Shown: one piece after another, positions 1 to 5,581 of the stretch
How the letters are laid out: every line of letters starts with the position of its first letter
How positions within the stretch are numbered: the stretch's first letter is position 1
From: Pseudomonadota bacterium
GTDB taxonomy: Bacteria > Pseudomonadota > Alphaproteobacteria > Acetobacterales > Acetobacteraceae
Reading direction: 5' to 3'
Length of the DNA: 12,406 nt
NCBI GenBank assembly: GCA_021845555.1
Contig: JAJZVS010000071.1
Location: forward strand, 1 to 12,406
Program-made: the position numbers and the translations under genes
Notes under the pieces: generated by a model
Told to the model about the DNA's origin: nothing
The model's input: the letters and a program-made list of their open reading frames with translations, nothing else
The model's database searches: none

Positions 1-129
1 CACGGTGAACCGCCCCTCGAACCGCCGGCGCGCGCCCTCGTGGGCGATGATATCGCACAGCATCGCCATGATCCGCGTGAAGCGGTCGGCAAGGAGGGGG
101 GAGAGGGTCAGGGGCATCGGGGCGAACAT
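1..129 (-). CDS. Unidentified protein, N-terminal 43 residues only
   Basis: The first 43 codons of a minus-strand gene run off the left edge. The product begins MFAPMPLTLSPLLADRFTRI and continues with an arginine-rich stretch containing CDII and RRRFEG. I do not recognise a family. ATG at 129 is the longest start. An ATG five codons in (position 117) is also plausible, because a -10-like hexamer (127-132) overlaps the first ATG, which would place transcription initiation near 120 and give an almost leaderless message from the second ATG. The AT-rich upstream region with a TTGACA box supports a real gene start. The function is unknown. Confidence 0.55.
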   Translation of the reverse strand, partial: MFAPMPLTLSPLLADRFTRIMAMLCDIIAHEGARRRFEGRFTV

Positions 130-156
130 ATAGGAAATTTTATCCCGTCGTGTCAA
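127..156 (-). promoter_or_regulatory. Putative sigma-70 promoter of the left-edge gene
   Basis: Read on the minus strand, a perfect TTGACA (plus-strand 151-156) is followed after 18 nt by TATATG (127-132), in an AT-rich island unlike the surrounding GC-rich DNA. The -10 box overlaps the first ATG of the gene, so the real translation start could be the ATG at 117 on a leaderless message. This is inferred from the sequence pattern only. Confidence 0.5.
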
Positions 157-171
157 GGATAAATTGCCTAT
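130..171. promoter_or_regulatory. Imperfect inverted repeat over the promoter, candidate operator
   Basis: The left arm ATAGGAAATTTTATCC (130-145) and right arm GGATAAATTGCCTAT (157-171) are reverse complements apart from one substitution and one extra base. An 11-nt spacer holds the TTGACA -35 box. A dyad centred on a -35 element is where a repressor would bind, so autoregulation of the left-edge gene is a fair guess. No regulator family can be named from it. Confidence 0.45.
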
Positions 172-227
172 CTTCAATCGCCCCCTCCATTATGGGCGGC
201 CCCCCATTCGTCATGGCCCCTCCCAGT

Positions 228-260
228 TCGTCATGGTCGGCCTTGCGCCGGCCATCCACC
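228..260. repeat. REP-like palindromic repeat, alphaproteobacterial type
   Basis: A hairpin is formed by positions 233-241 and 247-255 (ATGGTCGGC / GCCGGCCAT, one G-T pair) with a 5-nt loop. It is preceded by TTCGTC and followed by CCACC. The layout TCGTCATGG...GGCC-loop-GGCCATCCAC matches a short extragenic palindrome that is common between genes in Alphaproteobacteria. A partial copy of its left end (ATTCGTCATGGCC, from 206) lies just upstream. Apart from this repeat and the promoter dyad, I see nothing in the gene-free stretch 172-350. Confidence 0.6.
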
Positions 261-331
261 CCCGATCGTCCGGGCGCGGACGGCCGGGACAGGCCCGTTC
301 GACATTCTGATCTCGTATCTATCGGTCCGTT

Positions 332-348
332 CCGGCCGCGCTGGCCGG
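332..348. terminator. GC-rich stem-loop just past the yccF-like stop codon
   Basis: CCGGCC (332-337) and GGCCGG (343-348) form a 6-bp stem with a 5-nt loop, three bases downstream of the end of the yccF-like gene in its direction of transcription. No T-run follows, so this is at most a weak intrinsic terminator or a 3'-end stabiliser. Confidence 0.25.
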
Positions 349-350
349 GC

Positions 351-779
351 CTACCATCCGGCGACGCGCGGATCGTCGTCGGCGACGATCGCGCGGCCGA
401 TCGGCCAGAGCGCCAGCCCGGCCAGTTTCAGATGCGCCCAGGCGAACGGCAGGCCGATGATCGTCAGCGCCAGCGCAACGGCGGTGACCAGATGGCCGAG
501 CGCCAGCCACCACCCGGCGAGCAGGAACCAGACCAGGTTGCCGAACACGCCGAGCGCGCCGGTGCCGAGGTCCCCGTGGCCGGTCACCAGCGCGCGCGGC
601 ACCGCGCGGAAGCCGAACGGCAGCAGCGCATAGCGGGCGATGGTGAAGGCGCTGCGGGCCCAGGGCAGGCCGACGATGGTGATCGCCATCAGCACCCCGG
701 CGATCACCCAGCCGAGCGCCATCCACACGCCGCCGAACACGATCCACAGAATGTTCAACACCAGGCGCAACAAGCTCAT
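351..779 (-). CDS. YccF-family inner membrane protein
   Basis: This 142-residue, very hydrophobic protein has two similar halves of the YccF domain (formerly DUF307). Each half has a transmembrane stretch ending in a TI(V/I)GLP motif: TIVGLPWARSAFTIARYALLPFG near residues 34-56 and TIIGLPFAWAHLKLAGLALWPIG near 105-127. Three to four membrane spans are likely. The biochemical role of YccF is not known. It lies on the same strand 3' of pspABC, where enterobacteria carry pspD or pspE, so it may share envelope-stress induction. However, 181 bp containing a foldback element separate it from pspC. An AAGGA ribosome-binding site lies about 10 nt before the ATG. The stop is TAG. Confidence 0.85.
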   Translation of the reverse strand: MSLLRLVLNILWIVFGGVWMALGWVIAGVLMAITIVGLPWARSAFTIARYALLPFGFRAVPRALVTGHGDLGTGALGVFGNLVWFLLAGWWLALGHLVTAVALALTIIGLPFAWAHLKLAGLALWPIGRAIVADDDPRVAGW

Positions 780-797
780 CGGCGGATGTCCTTCTGT

Positions 798-964
798 CTA
801 GCCCGGATTTCTCACAGGATCGCGGCGCGATGGCGATGGGATTTGTCGTGTCAGGGGTTTTGCGCGACGCGCCCAATACAGGCCGTATTGGCAAGGAGCG
901 CAAAGCCCCTGACGCGGCAAAGACCGAGCCAGCGCCCGCGCAGACTGTGAGAAATACGGGCTAG
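798..964. mobile_element. MITE-like foldback element flanked by CTAG
   Basis: The ends CTAGCCCGGATTTCTCACAG (798-817) and CTGTGAGAAATACGGGCTAG (945-964) are inverted repeats matching at 19 of 20 positions. Inside them is a second nested pair, 850-865 and 898-913 (15 of 16 matching), and at the centre CCAATAC/GTATTGG (873-879, 885-891). The whole 167 bp can fold into one long hairpin. No open reading frame fits a transposase. CTAG at both outer edges may be a 4-bp target duplication, as IS5-group elements often make, leaving a 159-bp core. The right CTAG contains the pspC stop codon TAG. An insertion there would keep pspC intact and place the hairpin in the psp transcript ahead of yccF. Confidence 0.7.
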
Positions 965-1350
965 GTGCCGAGATCGCGGAAGCCGCGGCGGAGCTCGAAT
1001 TCGTCGGAACTCACCAGCGCCTCGGCGCGGGCCAGCCGGCGGTCGAGCGCGCGCAGCCGCGCCGTCGTCGTGTCCAGCGTCGCGCGGGGGTCGGCCTGCA
1101 GGCCGCGCCAGAACGCCTCCTGCTCGGGGCTGGCGAACAGCGTCTTGGGTTTCGGCCGCAGCACCAGAGCCAGCGCGACATAGGCAACCGCGGTCGGGAT
1201 CAGGAAGAAGATCAGCCCGAGCACCGCAAGGGCCCGCACCAGCGCCGGGGCGATGCCGAGGTGATCGGCGATGCCGGCGCAGACGCCGGCGATCCAGCCG
1301 TGGTCCGGGTCGCGCCAGACCCGCCAGCGATCGGCCTGCGGGGCGGTCAT
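961..1350 (-). CDS. pspC: Phage shock protein C (PspC domain)
   Basis: This 129-residue protein has an N-terminal PspC domain: WRVWRDPDHGWIAGVCAGIADHLGI (residues 9-33), then a strongly hydrophobic membrane span around 38-65 (LAVLGLIFFLIPTAVAYVALALVL). A charged C-terminal part (about 80-129) may form a helix or coiled coil. In the enterobacterial model, PspC and PspB sit in the inner membrane, sense envelope damage and draw PspA away from PspF. The ATG overlaps the pspB stop in an ATGA (1347-1350), which indicates translational coupling. The TAG stop lies within the CTAG edge of the foldback element. The product is close to the usual length. Confidence 0.9.
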   Translation of the reverse strand: MTAPQADRWRVWRDPDHGWIAGVCAGIADHLGIAPALVRALAVLGLIFFLIPTAVAYVALALVLRPKPKTLFASPEQEAFWRGLQADPRATLDTTTARLRALDRRLARAEALVSSDEFELRRGFRDLGT

Positions 1351-1580
1351 TGCCCGGCCCCCGGGCGGGCACGCCAGCCGGGCGCGTCGGCATCGAGGAT
1401 GCGTTCCAGCGCGTCCATGCGGCTTTCCATGCGCTGCGCGAGCTCGGCGAGTTCGGCCAGCGCGCGCTCGTGCTCGCGCGAGAGCATCCGCGCGGTGCGC
1501 CAGCGCGTGGCGTAGTGCGCGACGATCCAGATCGGCGCGACGACGACGGCGAAGATCAGGCCGAGGATGAAGACGAACAC
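1347..1580 (-). CDS. pspB: Phage shock protein B
   Basis: This 77-residue protein has an N-terminal membrane anchor (FVFILGLIFAVVVAPIWIVAHYAT, about residues 2-25) and a charged, heptad-like helix (about 28-65), the standard PspB layout. It works with PspC as a membrane sensor that relieves PspA inhibition of PspF. The start codon is GTG (1578-1580), with a GAGG-type ribosome-binding site about 5-8 nt upstream. It begins 7 nt after the pspA stop and overlaps pspC by 4 nt, so pspA-pspB-pspC is one compact operon. Confidence 0.88.
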   Translation of the reverse strand: MFVFILGLIFAVVVAPIWIVAHYATRWRTARMLSREHERALAELAELAQRMESRMDALERILDADAPGWRARPGAGQ

Positions 1581-1587
1581 GGCCGCC

Positions 1588-2313
1588 TCAGTTCTTGGCG
1601 GCCGAGGGCGCCGGCATCGCCGCCGGCAGGCGGTTGCCGAGACGGGCCTTCAGCCGGTCGAGCTCCTCCTGTACCGTGGCGTCGGCTTCCCATTGCGCGA
1701 AATCCTCGTGCAGCCCCTGCGCCCCCGCTTGCGTCCCGGCCTGCGGCCGGCCGAGGTCGAAGGCTTCGACCTTGCCTTCCGCCTGATCCAGCGCGCGTTC
1801 CACCTGCTCGAACCGGGCGAAGGCGTCGGTGATGCGGCTGTCGTACAGCTTGCCGCGCAGCTTGAGGCGGTTGGCGGCGGTCTGGTGGCGGGCGAGGATG
1901 CTGCGCTGGCGCGCCTTGGCATCGTCGAGCTTGGCCTGGAGCTTGCCGATATCCTCGTTCTGCCGCGCCAGCGCCTCGGCGATCTGCGCGAGATGCTGCT
2001 CGGCGGCGGCGAACGCGGCGCCGACGCGGGTCTTGGCGAGCAGGGCGCCGCGCGCGAGGTCGTCGCGGCCCTTGGTGACGGCGAGCTCGGCCTTGCGGTC
2101 CCATTCCTCCGCCTCGGCGCGCAGCGCGGCGACGCGACGTTCCTGCTCCTTGCGCTCGGCGATGCCGCGCACCGCGGCCGAGCGGACCTCCACCAGCGTG
2201 TCCTCCATCTCCTGGACGATCAGGCGGATGATTTTCTCCGGATCCTCGGCACGGGCGAGGATGGCGTTGAGGTTGGAGTTCACGATGTCGGTGAGGCGGG
2301 AGAAGATGCCCAT
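1588..2313 (-). CDS. pspA: Phage shock protein A (PspA/IM30/ESCRT-III family)
   Basis: The 241-residue product starts MGIFSRLTDIVNSNLNAILA and contains EDPEKIIRLIVQEMEDTLVEVR (residues 23-44), which aligns almost position for position with E. coli PspA. Long coiled-coil helices follow to about 220. PspA binds stressed inner membrane to limit proton leakage and, when free, inhibits PspF. The ATG at 2313 was chosen over one 27 codons upstream because homology starts exactly here and AAGGA lies about 7-11 nt before it; the upstream codons cover the sigma-54 promoter. Family length is about 222; the extra residues are an Ala/Pro-rich tail (229-241) and a Gly/Gln-rich insert near 188-201. Confidence 0.95.
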   Translation of the reverse strand: MGIFSRLTDIVNSNLNAILARAEDPEKIIRLIVQEMEDTLVEVRSAAVRGIAERKEQERRVAALRAEAEEWDRKAELAVTKGRDDLARGALLAKTRVGAAFAAAEQHLAQIAEALARQNEDIGKLQAKLDDAKARQRSILARHQTAANRLKLRGKLYDSRITDAFARFEQVERALDQAEGKVEAFDLGRPQAGTQAGAQGLHEDFAQWEADATVQEELDRLKARLGNRLPAAMPAPSAAKN

Positions 2314-2355
2314 GACTTGGATCCTTGGTCGGGAGGTGCCTGCGGGGAACCGGAT

Positions 2356-2371
2356 TGCATGGCGCGTGCCA
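2356..2371 (-). promoter_or_regulatory. Sigma-54 promoter of pspABC
   Basis: The minus strand reads TGGCACGCGCCATGCA. The GG and GC doublets have exactly 10 bases between them, matching the consensus TGGCACG-N4-TTGCA except for one T to A before the -12 GC. Transcription should start near 2345, giving a leader of about 31 nt before the pspA ATG. The position upstream of pspA and opposite pspF is the known arrangement for PspF-activated psp promoters. Confidence 0.85.
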
Positions 2372-2376
2372 GAGAA

Positions 2377-2389
2377 TAAGCCGTTGATT
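2377..2389 (-). promoter_or_regulatory. IHF binding site between the promoter and activator region
   Basis: The minus strand reads AATCAACGGCTTA, an exact fit to the IHF consensus WATCAANNNNTTR. It lies about 32-44 bp upstream of the predicted pspA transcription start, immediately behind the sigma-54 promoter. IHF bends DNA at the E. coli psp promoter so that upstream-bound PspF can contact the polymerase, and the same role is inferred here. Confidence 0.7.
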
Positions 2390-2397
2390 CCCATATC

Positions 2398-2463
2398 TTT
2401 CGGCGAAAACCGCCCCGGTCATTTTGGCGCTTTTCTCTAGATTGTAGTATTTTCCGCCGTATC
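2398..2463. promoter_or_regulatory. Candidate PspF upstream activating region and pspF promoter
   Basis: This AT-richer block lies between the IHF site and the pspF ATG. It holds the palindrome TTTCGGCGAAA (2398-2408) and a related TTTTGGCGCTTTT (2422-2434), about 53-89 bp upstream of the pspA start, roughly where activator sites belong. It also has TTTTGG (2422-2427), a 17-nt gap and TAGTAT (2445-2450), a weak sigma-70-like promoter for pspF. PspF bound here would control both its own gene and pspABC. I cannot match the sites to a firm PspF consensus. Confidence 0.35.
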
Positions 2464-3495
2464 ATGGCGATTTCCCCCACACCACCCACGCCGCTGGGCG
2501 AATCCGCGGCCTTTCTCGACATGCTGGCGCATGTCTCCCGCCTGGCCCCGCTCGACCGGCCGGTGCTGGTGGTGGGGGAGCGCGGGACCGGCAAGGAGCT
2601 GATCGCCGCAAGGCTCGCCTATCTCTCGCCGCGCTGGGACCGGCCCTTCGTCACGCTGAACTGCGCGGCGCTGGCGGAGACGCTGTTGGATTCGGAGTTG
2701 TTCGGCCATGAGGCGGGCGCCTTCACCTCCGCCAGCCGCCGCCGCGCCGGGCGGTTCGAGAGCGCCGACGGCGGCACATTGTTCCTCGACGAGATCGCCA
2801 CCGCGTCCTTCGCGGTGCAGGAGAAGCTGCTGCGCGCGATCGAATACGGCAGCTTCGCCCGGGTCGGCGGCAACGAGACGCTGAGCGTCGATGTCCGCGT
2901 GATCGCCGCCACCAACGCCGACCTGCCGGCGCTGGCCGAGGCCGGGCGGTTCCGCCCCGATCTGCTGGACCGGCTGGCGTTCGACGTGGTGCGGCTGCCG
3001 CCGTTGCGCGCGCGGGGCGGCGATATCGTGCTGCTCGCGCAGCATTTCGCCGCCCGCATGACGGCGGCGCTGGGACGGGCGTATTTTCCCGGCTTCGCCC
3101 CGGCCGCGCTGGCGGCGCTGACGGCCTATCCCTGGCCCGGCAACGTGCGCGAACTGCGCAACGCGGTGGAACGCAGCGTCTGCCGCGCCGAGCATCCCGA
3201 ACGGGAGCTGGCGGAGGTGGTGATCGATCCGTTCGCGCCGCCGCCGGGACAGGCGGACGTGCCGCGCCCGCTGGCCGGGCCGGCGCCGGCGATCGCCCCG
3301 CCGGATGACGCGGCATCAGGGGAAGCCCCATCGGGCGATCTGCGCGCCGCGCTGCACGCGCTGGAGGCGCGGCTGCTCGCCGAGGCGCTGGCGGCCACGC
3401 GCTTCAACCAGCGCCGCGCGGCCGCCCGCCTCGGCCTGAGCTACGATCAGTTCCGCCAGCACCTGCGCCACCACCCGGCGCTGCTGCGGGCATAG
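2464..3495 (+). CDS. pspF: PspF, sigma-54-dependent activator of the psp operon
   Basis: The product has 343 residues. It lacks a receiver domain and starts directly in the AAA+ domain, as PspF does. It shows Walker A GERGTGKE (38-45), the sigma-54 contact loop GAFTSA (85-90, where the family has GAFTGA), Walker B GGTLFLDE (103-110), the arginine-finger stretch LLDRLAFD (167-174) and PWPGNVRELRN (223-233). A Fis-type helix-turn-helix follows at about 311-335 (ATRFNQRRAAARLGLSYDQF). The Ala/Pro-rich linker (258-290) is longer than in E. coli. PspF hydrolyses ATP to open the sigma-54 promoter of pspABC and is restrained by PspA. No ribosome-binding site precedes the ATG. A predicted transcription start near 2457 would make the mRNA nearly leaderless. 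Confidence 0.95.
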   Translation: MAISPTPPTPLGESAAFLDMLAHVSRLAPLDRPVLVVGERGTGKELIAARLAYLSPRWDRPFVTLNCAALAETLLDSELFGHEAGAFTSASRRRAGRFESADGGTLFLDEIATASFAVQEKLLRAIEYGSFARVGGNETLSVDVRVIAATNADLPALAEAGRFRPDLLDRLAFDVVRLPPLRARGGDIVLLAQHFAARMTAALGRAYFPGFAPAALAALTAYPWPGNVRELRNAVERSVCRAEHPERELAEVVIDPFAPPPGQADVPRPLAGPAPAIAPPDDAASGEAPSGDLRAALHALEARLLAEALAATRFNQRRAAARLGLSYDQFRQHLRHHPALLRA

Positions 3496-3505
3496 CGAAC
3501 CGACC

Positions 3506-3522
3506 CGCCCGCCGGCCGGGCG
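3506..3522. terminator. GC stem-loop between convergent pspF and the regulator gene
   Basis: CGCCCG (3506-3511) and CGGGCG (3517-3522) form a 6-bp stem in the 30-bp gap between two convergent genes. There is no T-run on either side, so it could end transcription only weakly. Confidence 0.25.
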
Positions 3523-3525
3523 CGC

Positions 3526-4341
3526 TCAGCTGGGGATCGTCGCGTCCGCCAACGGCCGGTCGTCCACGCCGGAGGCGCGGATCAGCGCCTCCGGATCGAT
3601 GATCAGCAGCCGGCCGCGATGCAGGCGAAGCACCCGTTCCTCGCGCAACCGGCGCAGGCTGCGGCTGACGTGCACCGGGGTCAGCCCGACCGCCTCGCCG
3701 ATCAGCGCCAGGGTGAGCGGCAGGTCGATGGTTTCGTCCGGGATCGCCGGCAGGCGGTGGCGCTGGCGGAAATAGAGTTCGATCAACAGATGCGCGATCC
3801 GGCCGTGCGCGTCGCGGCTGGCGTTGTTGATCAGATGGTCGTGCGCCCGCGCCTCGTGCATCGCGATCAGATGCGACAGGTGCTTCGCCACCGCCGCGTC
3901 GGTCCCGACCAGCGGCTGCATCCGCCCGCGCGGCAGCGGGCACAGCCGGACCGCGGTGACGGCGACCGCCGACTGGGGCCTTGGCGCGTCGGGATTGGCC
4001 TGGAAACCGAAATAATCGCCCGGCAGCGCGAAATCGAGCACGACGCGGCCACCGTCCTCCAGCGCCGCGGTCAGCGCCACCCAGCCTTCCAGCACGGTGA
4101 AGCACTCGGTGCAGCCGTCCTGTTCGGCATAGACCACCGCGCCGGCCGGCAGGCGGCGCGGCGGCAGTTTCACCAGTGCCATGCGATCGATCGCCGCCTC
4201 GGGCACCGCGGCACAGATCGTCCGCCCGCGCACCTTGCAGGCAAGGCAGGTCTCGCGCCGCGCCGCCAACTCCCGCGACGGCGCCGCCGGGCGTTCCAGG
4301 GTAGCGTCCCGCAAGAGAGGCGCGGAGGAAATGCCGTTCAT
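3526..4341 (-). CDS. CRP/FNR-family regulator with probable Fe-S cluster cysteines
   Basis: The product has 271 residues. N-terminal cysteines C32, C35 and C43 (CLACKVRGRTIC, spacing CX2CX7C) and a fourth, C134, in RLCPLP correspond to the four [4Fe-4S] ligands of FNR (CX2CX5C plus C122). The X7 spacing resembles what I recall of rhizobial FnrN. A cyclic-nucleotide-type beta-roll fold spans about 60-145, a dimer helix about 146-175, and a winged helix about 205-248 with recognition segment GLTPVHVSRSLRRL. FNR's specificity glutamate (E209, in VETISR) is replaced by Val, so its DNA site probably differs from TTGAT-N4-ATCAA. It is likely an oxygen- or NO-responsive regulator. The start at 4341 was chosen because homology begins after it; the longer reading upstream covers the divergent gene. 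It may control that enolase-family gene. Confidence 0.85.
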   Translation of the reverse strand: MNGISSAPLLRDATLERPAAPSRELAARRETCLACKVRGRTICAAVPEAAIDRMALVKLPPRRLPAGAVVYAEQDGCTECFTVLEGWVALTAALEDGGRVVLDFALPGDYFGFQANPDAPRPQSAVAVTAVRLCPLPRGRMQPLVGTDAAVAKHLSHLIAMHEARAHDHLINNASRDAHGRIAHLLIELYFRQRHRLPAIPDETIDLPLTLALIGEAVGLTPVHVSRSLRRLREERVLRLHRGRLLIIDPEALIRASGVDDRPLADATIPS

Positions 4342-4382
4342 GGCCTTGGAGTGTGGCGGGGCGGCGGGGCGCACGTCAATCG

Positions 4383-4410
4383 GCGGGTGCCGGGCGCCGG
4401 CGCCACCCGC
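4383..4410. promoter_or_regulatory. Inverted repeat in the regulator/enolase divergent region
   Basis: GCGGGTG (4383-4389) and CACCCGC (4404-4410) are perfect 7-bp arms 14 bp apart, roughly midway between the regulator ATG (4341) and the enolase-family ATG (4493). Dimeric CRP/FNR proteins bind dyads, so this could be an operator, but the spacing and GC-only composition are not typical of that family. GC-rich DNA yields such dyads by chance. Confidence 0.25.
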
Positions 4411-4492
4411 TCCGCCCCGCTTGCCAGCACGCGCCCGGCCCCCTAGCCAGACAGCGGGCCGCGCCCGTGCGCGCCGAGGGGAGAACGAAGCC

Positions 4493-5581
4493 ATGAAGAT
4501 CACCCGCCTGCGCACCGAAGTGGTGCATCTGCCGATCGACCCGCCGATCCTGACGGCCATCCTGGGCTCGATCCGCTCCGCCGATTGCGTGCTGACCTTC
4601 CTGGAGACCGATGCCGGGCTGGTGGGCGAGGGCCTGGTGTTCTCGATCAACAACCGCCGCCTGGGCGTAATCCACGAGATGATCCGCAACCTGGAGGATC
4701 TGGTGGTCGGGCTCGATCCGCGCGAGGGCGGGACGCTCAACGCGCGGGCGTGGAAAGAACTCAATTTCCTCGGCTACGAGGGGGTGTCCATCGTCGGTCT
4801 GGCGGCGGTCGATAACGCGCTGTGGGACCTGCGCGGCAAGGCCGCCGGCCTCAACGTGGCGCATCTGATCGGCGCCTGCCGCCCCGCGGTGCCCACCTAC
4901 GCCAGCGGCGGGCTGTGGCTGGGGTCGTCGATCGACGAACTGCAGAAGGAGGCCGCCGGCTTCGTCGCCCGCGGCTTCCGCGCGGTGAAGACCCGCGTCG
5001 GTCCGACCGAGCCGGAAAAGATGGTCGCCCGCGTGGTCGCGGTGCGCGAGGCGGTGGGGCCCGACATCGGCATCATGGTCGATGCCAACCAGCAGATGAG
5101 CGTCAAGCAGGCGATCCGCATCGGCCGGATGATGGAGGAGCTCGACCTGACCTGGTTCGAGGAGCCGGTGATCTGCCACGACCACGAGGGCGAGGCGGCG
5201 ATCGCCGCGGCGCTCGATACGCCGCTCGCCTCGGGCGAGACCGTCTATACGCACCGTGGCGTGCTGGCGATGCTGGAGGCAAACGCGGCCGACGTGATCA
5301 TGCCCGACCTGCAACGCATGGGCGGGCCGACCGAGTTCCTCAAGGCCGGGCATCTGTGCGAGGCGTTCCACATCCCCTGCGCCTCGCATCTGTTCCCGGA
5401 GATGAGCCTGGCGCTGCTCGCCGCGCTGCCGGGCGGCTACTACCTGGAGCACATGCCCTGGTTCGAGACGATCTACCGGGAGCGGATCGAACTCGACGCG
5501 CAGGGCAACGCGCTGGTGTCGGACCGGCCGGGCTGGGGCTTCAGCTTCGACCCGGCGGCCATCGCGCGGTATCGGGCGTAG
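4493..5581 (+). CDS. Mandelate racemase/muconate lactonizing enzyme family protein
   Basis: The product is 362 residues, normal length. An N-terminal capping domain (about 1-125) precedes the barrel. Predicted Mg2+ ligands are D197 (MVDANQ), E223 (FEEP) and E249 (SGET). The mandelate-racemase-type acid/base dyad is D272 (MPDLQRMGG) and H299 (ASHLFPE), with E319 (LEH) matching the third active-site acid. The usual KxK lysine pair is K166-T-R168, so the second, normally catalytic, lysine is arginine. That argues against racemization and leaves a sugar-acid dehydratase as the likelier activity; the substrate cannot be named. GAGGGGAG lies about 10 nt before the ATG; the longer upstream reading overlaps the divergent regulator gene. 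It overlaps the acetyltransferase gene tail to tail by 41 bp. Confidence 0.9.
   Translation: MKITRLRTEVVHLPIDPPILTAILGSIRSADCVLTFLETDAGLVGEGLVFSINNRRLGVIHEMIRNLEDLVVGLDPREGGTLNARAWKELNFLGYEGVSIVGLAAVDNALWDLRGKAAGLNVAHLIGACRPAVPTYASGGLWLGSSIDELQKEAAGFVARGFRAVKTRVGPTEPEKMVARVVAVREAVGPDIGIMVDANQQMSVKQAIRIGRMMEELDLTWFEEPVICHDHEGEAAIAAALDTPLASGETVYTHRGVLAMLEANAADVIMPDLQRMGGPTEFLKAGHLCEAFHIPCASHLFPEMSLALLAALPGGYYLEHMPWFETIYRERIELDAQGNALVSDRPGWGFSFDPAAIARYRA

Noticed and set aside
150..950. Long plus-strand open frame of 266 codons
   Set aside because: It is Arg/Gln/Pro-rich, runs antisense to yccF, and crosses the REP-like repeat and foldback element; it is typical of a shadow frame in GC-rich DNA.
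1567..2379. 270-codon plus-strand frame opposite pspA
   Set aside because: pspA on the other strand has unmistakable homology throughout; this is its antisense shadow.
4376..5452. 358-codon minus-strand frame opposite the enolase-superfamily gene
   Set aside because: It is rich in His/Arg/Gln/Asp with no recognisable motif, and the plus strand carries all active-site motifs.
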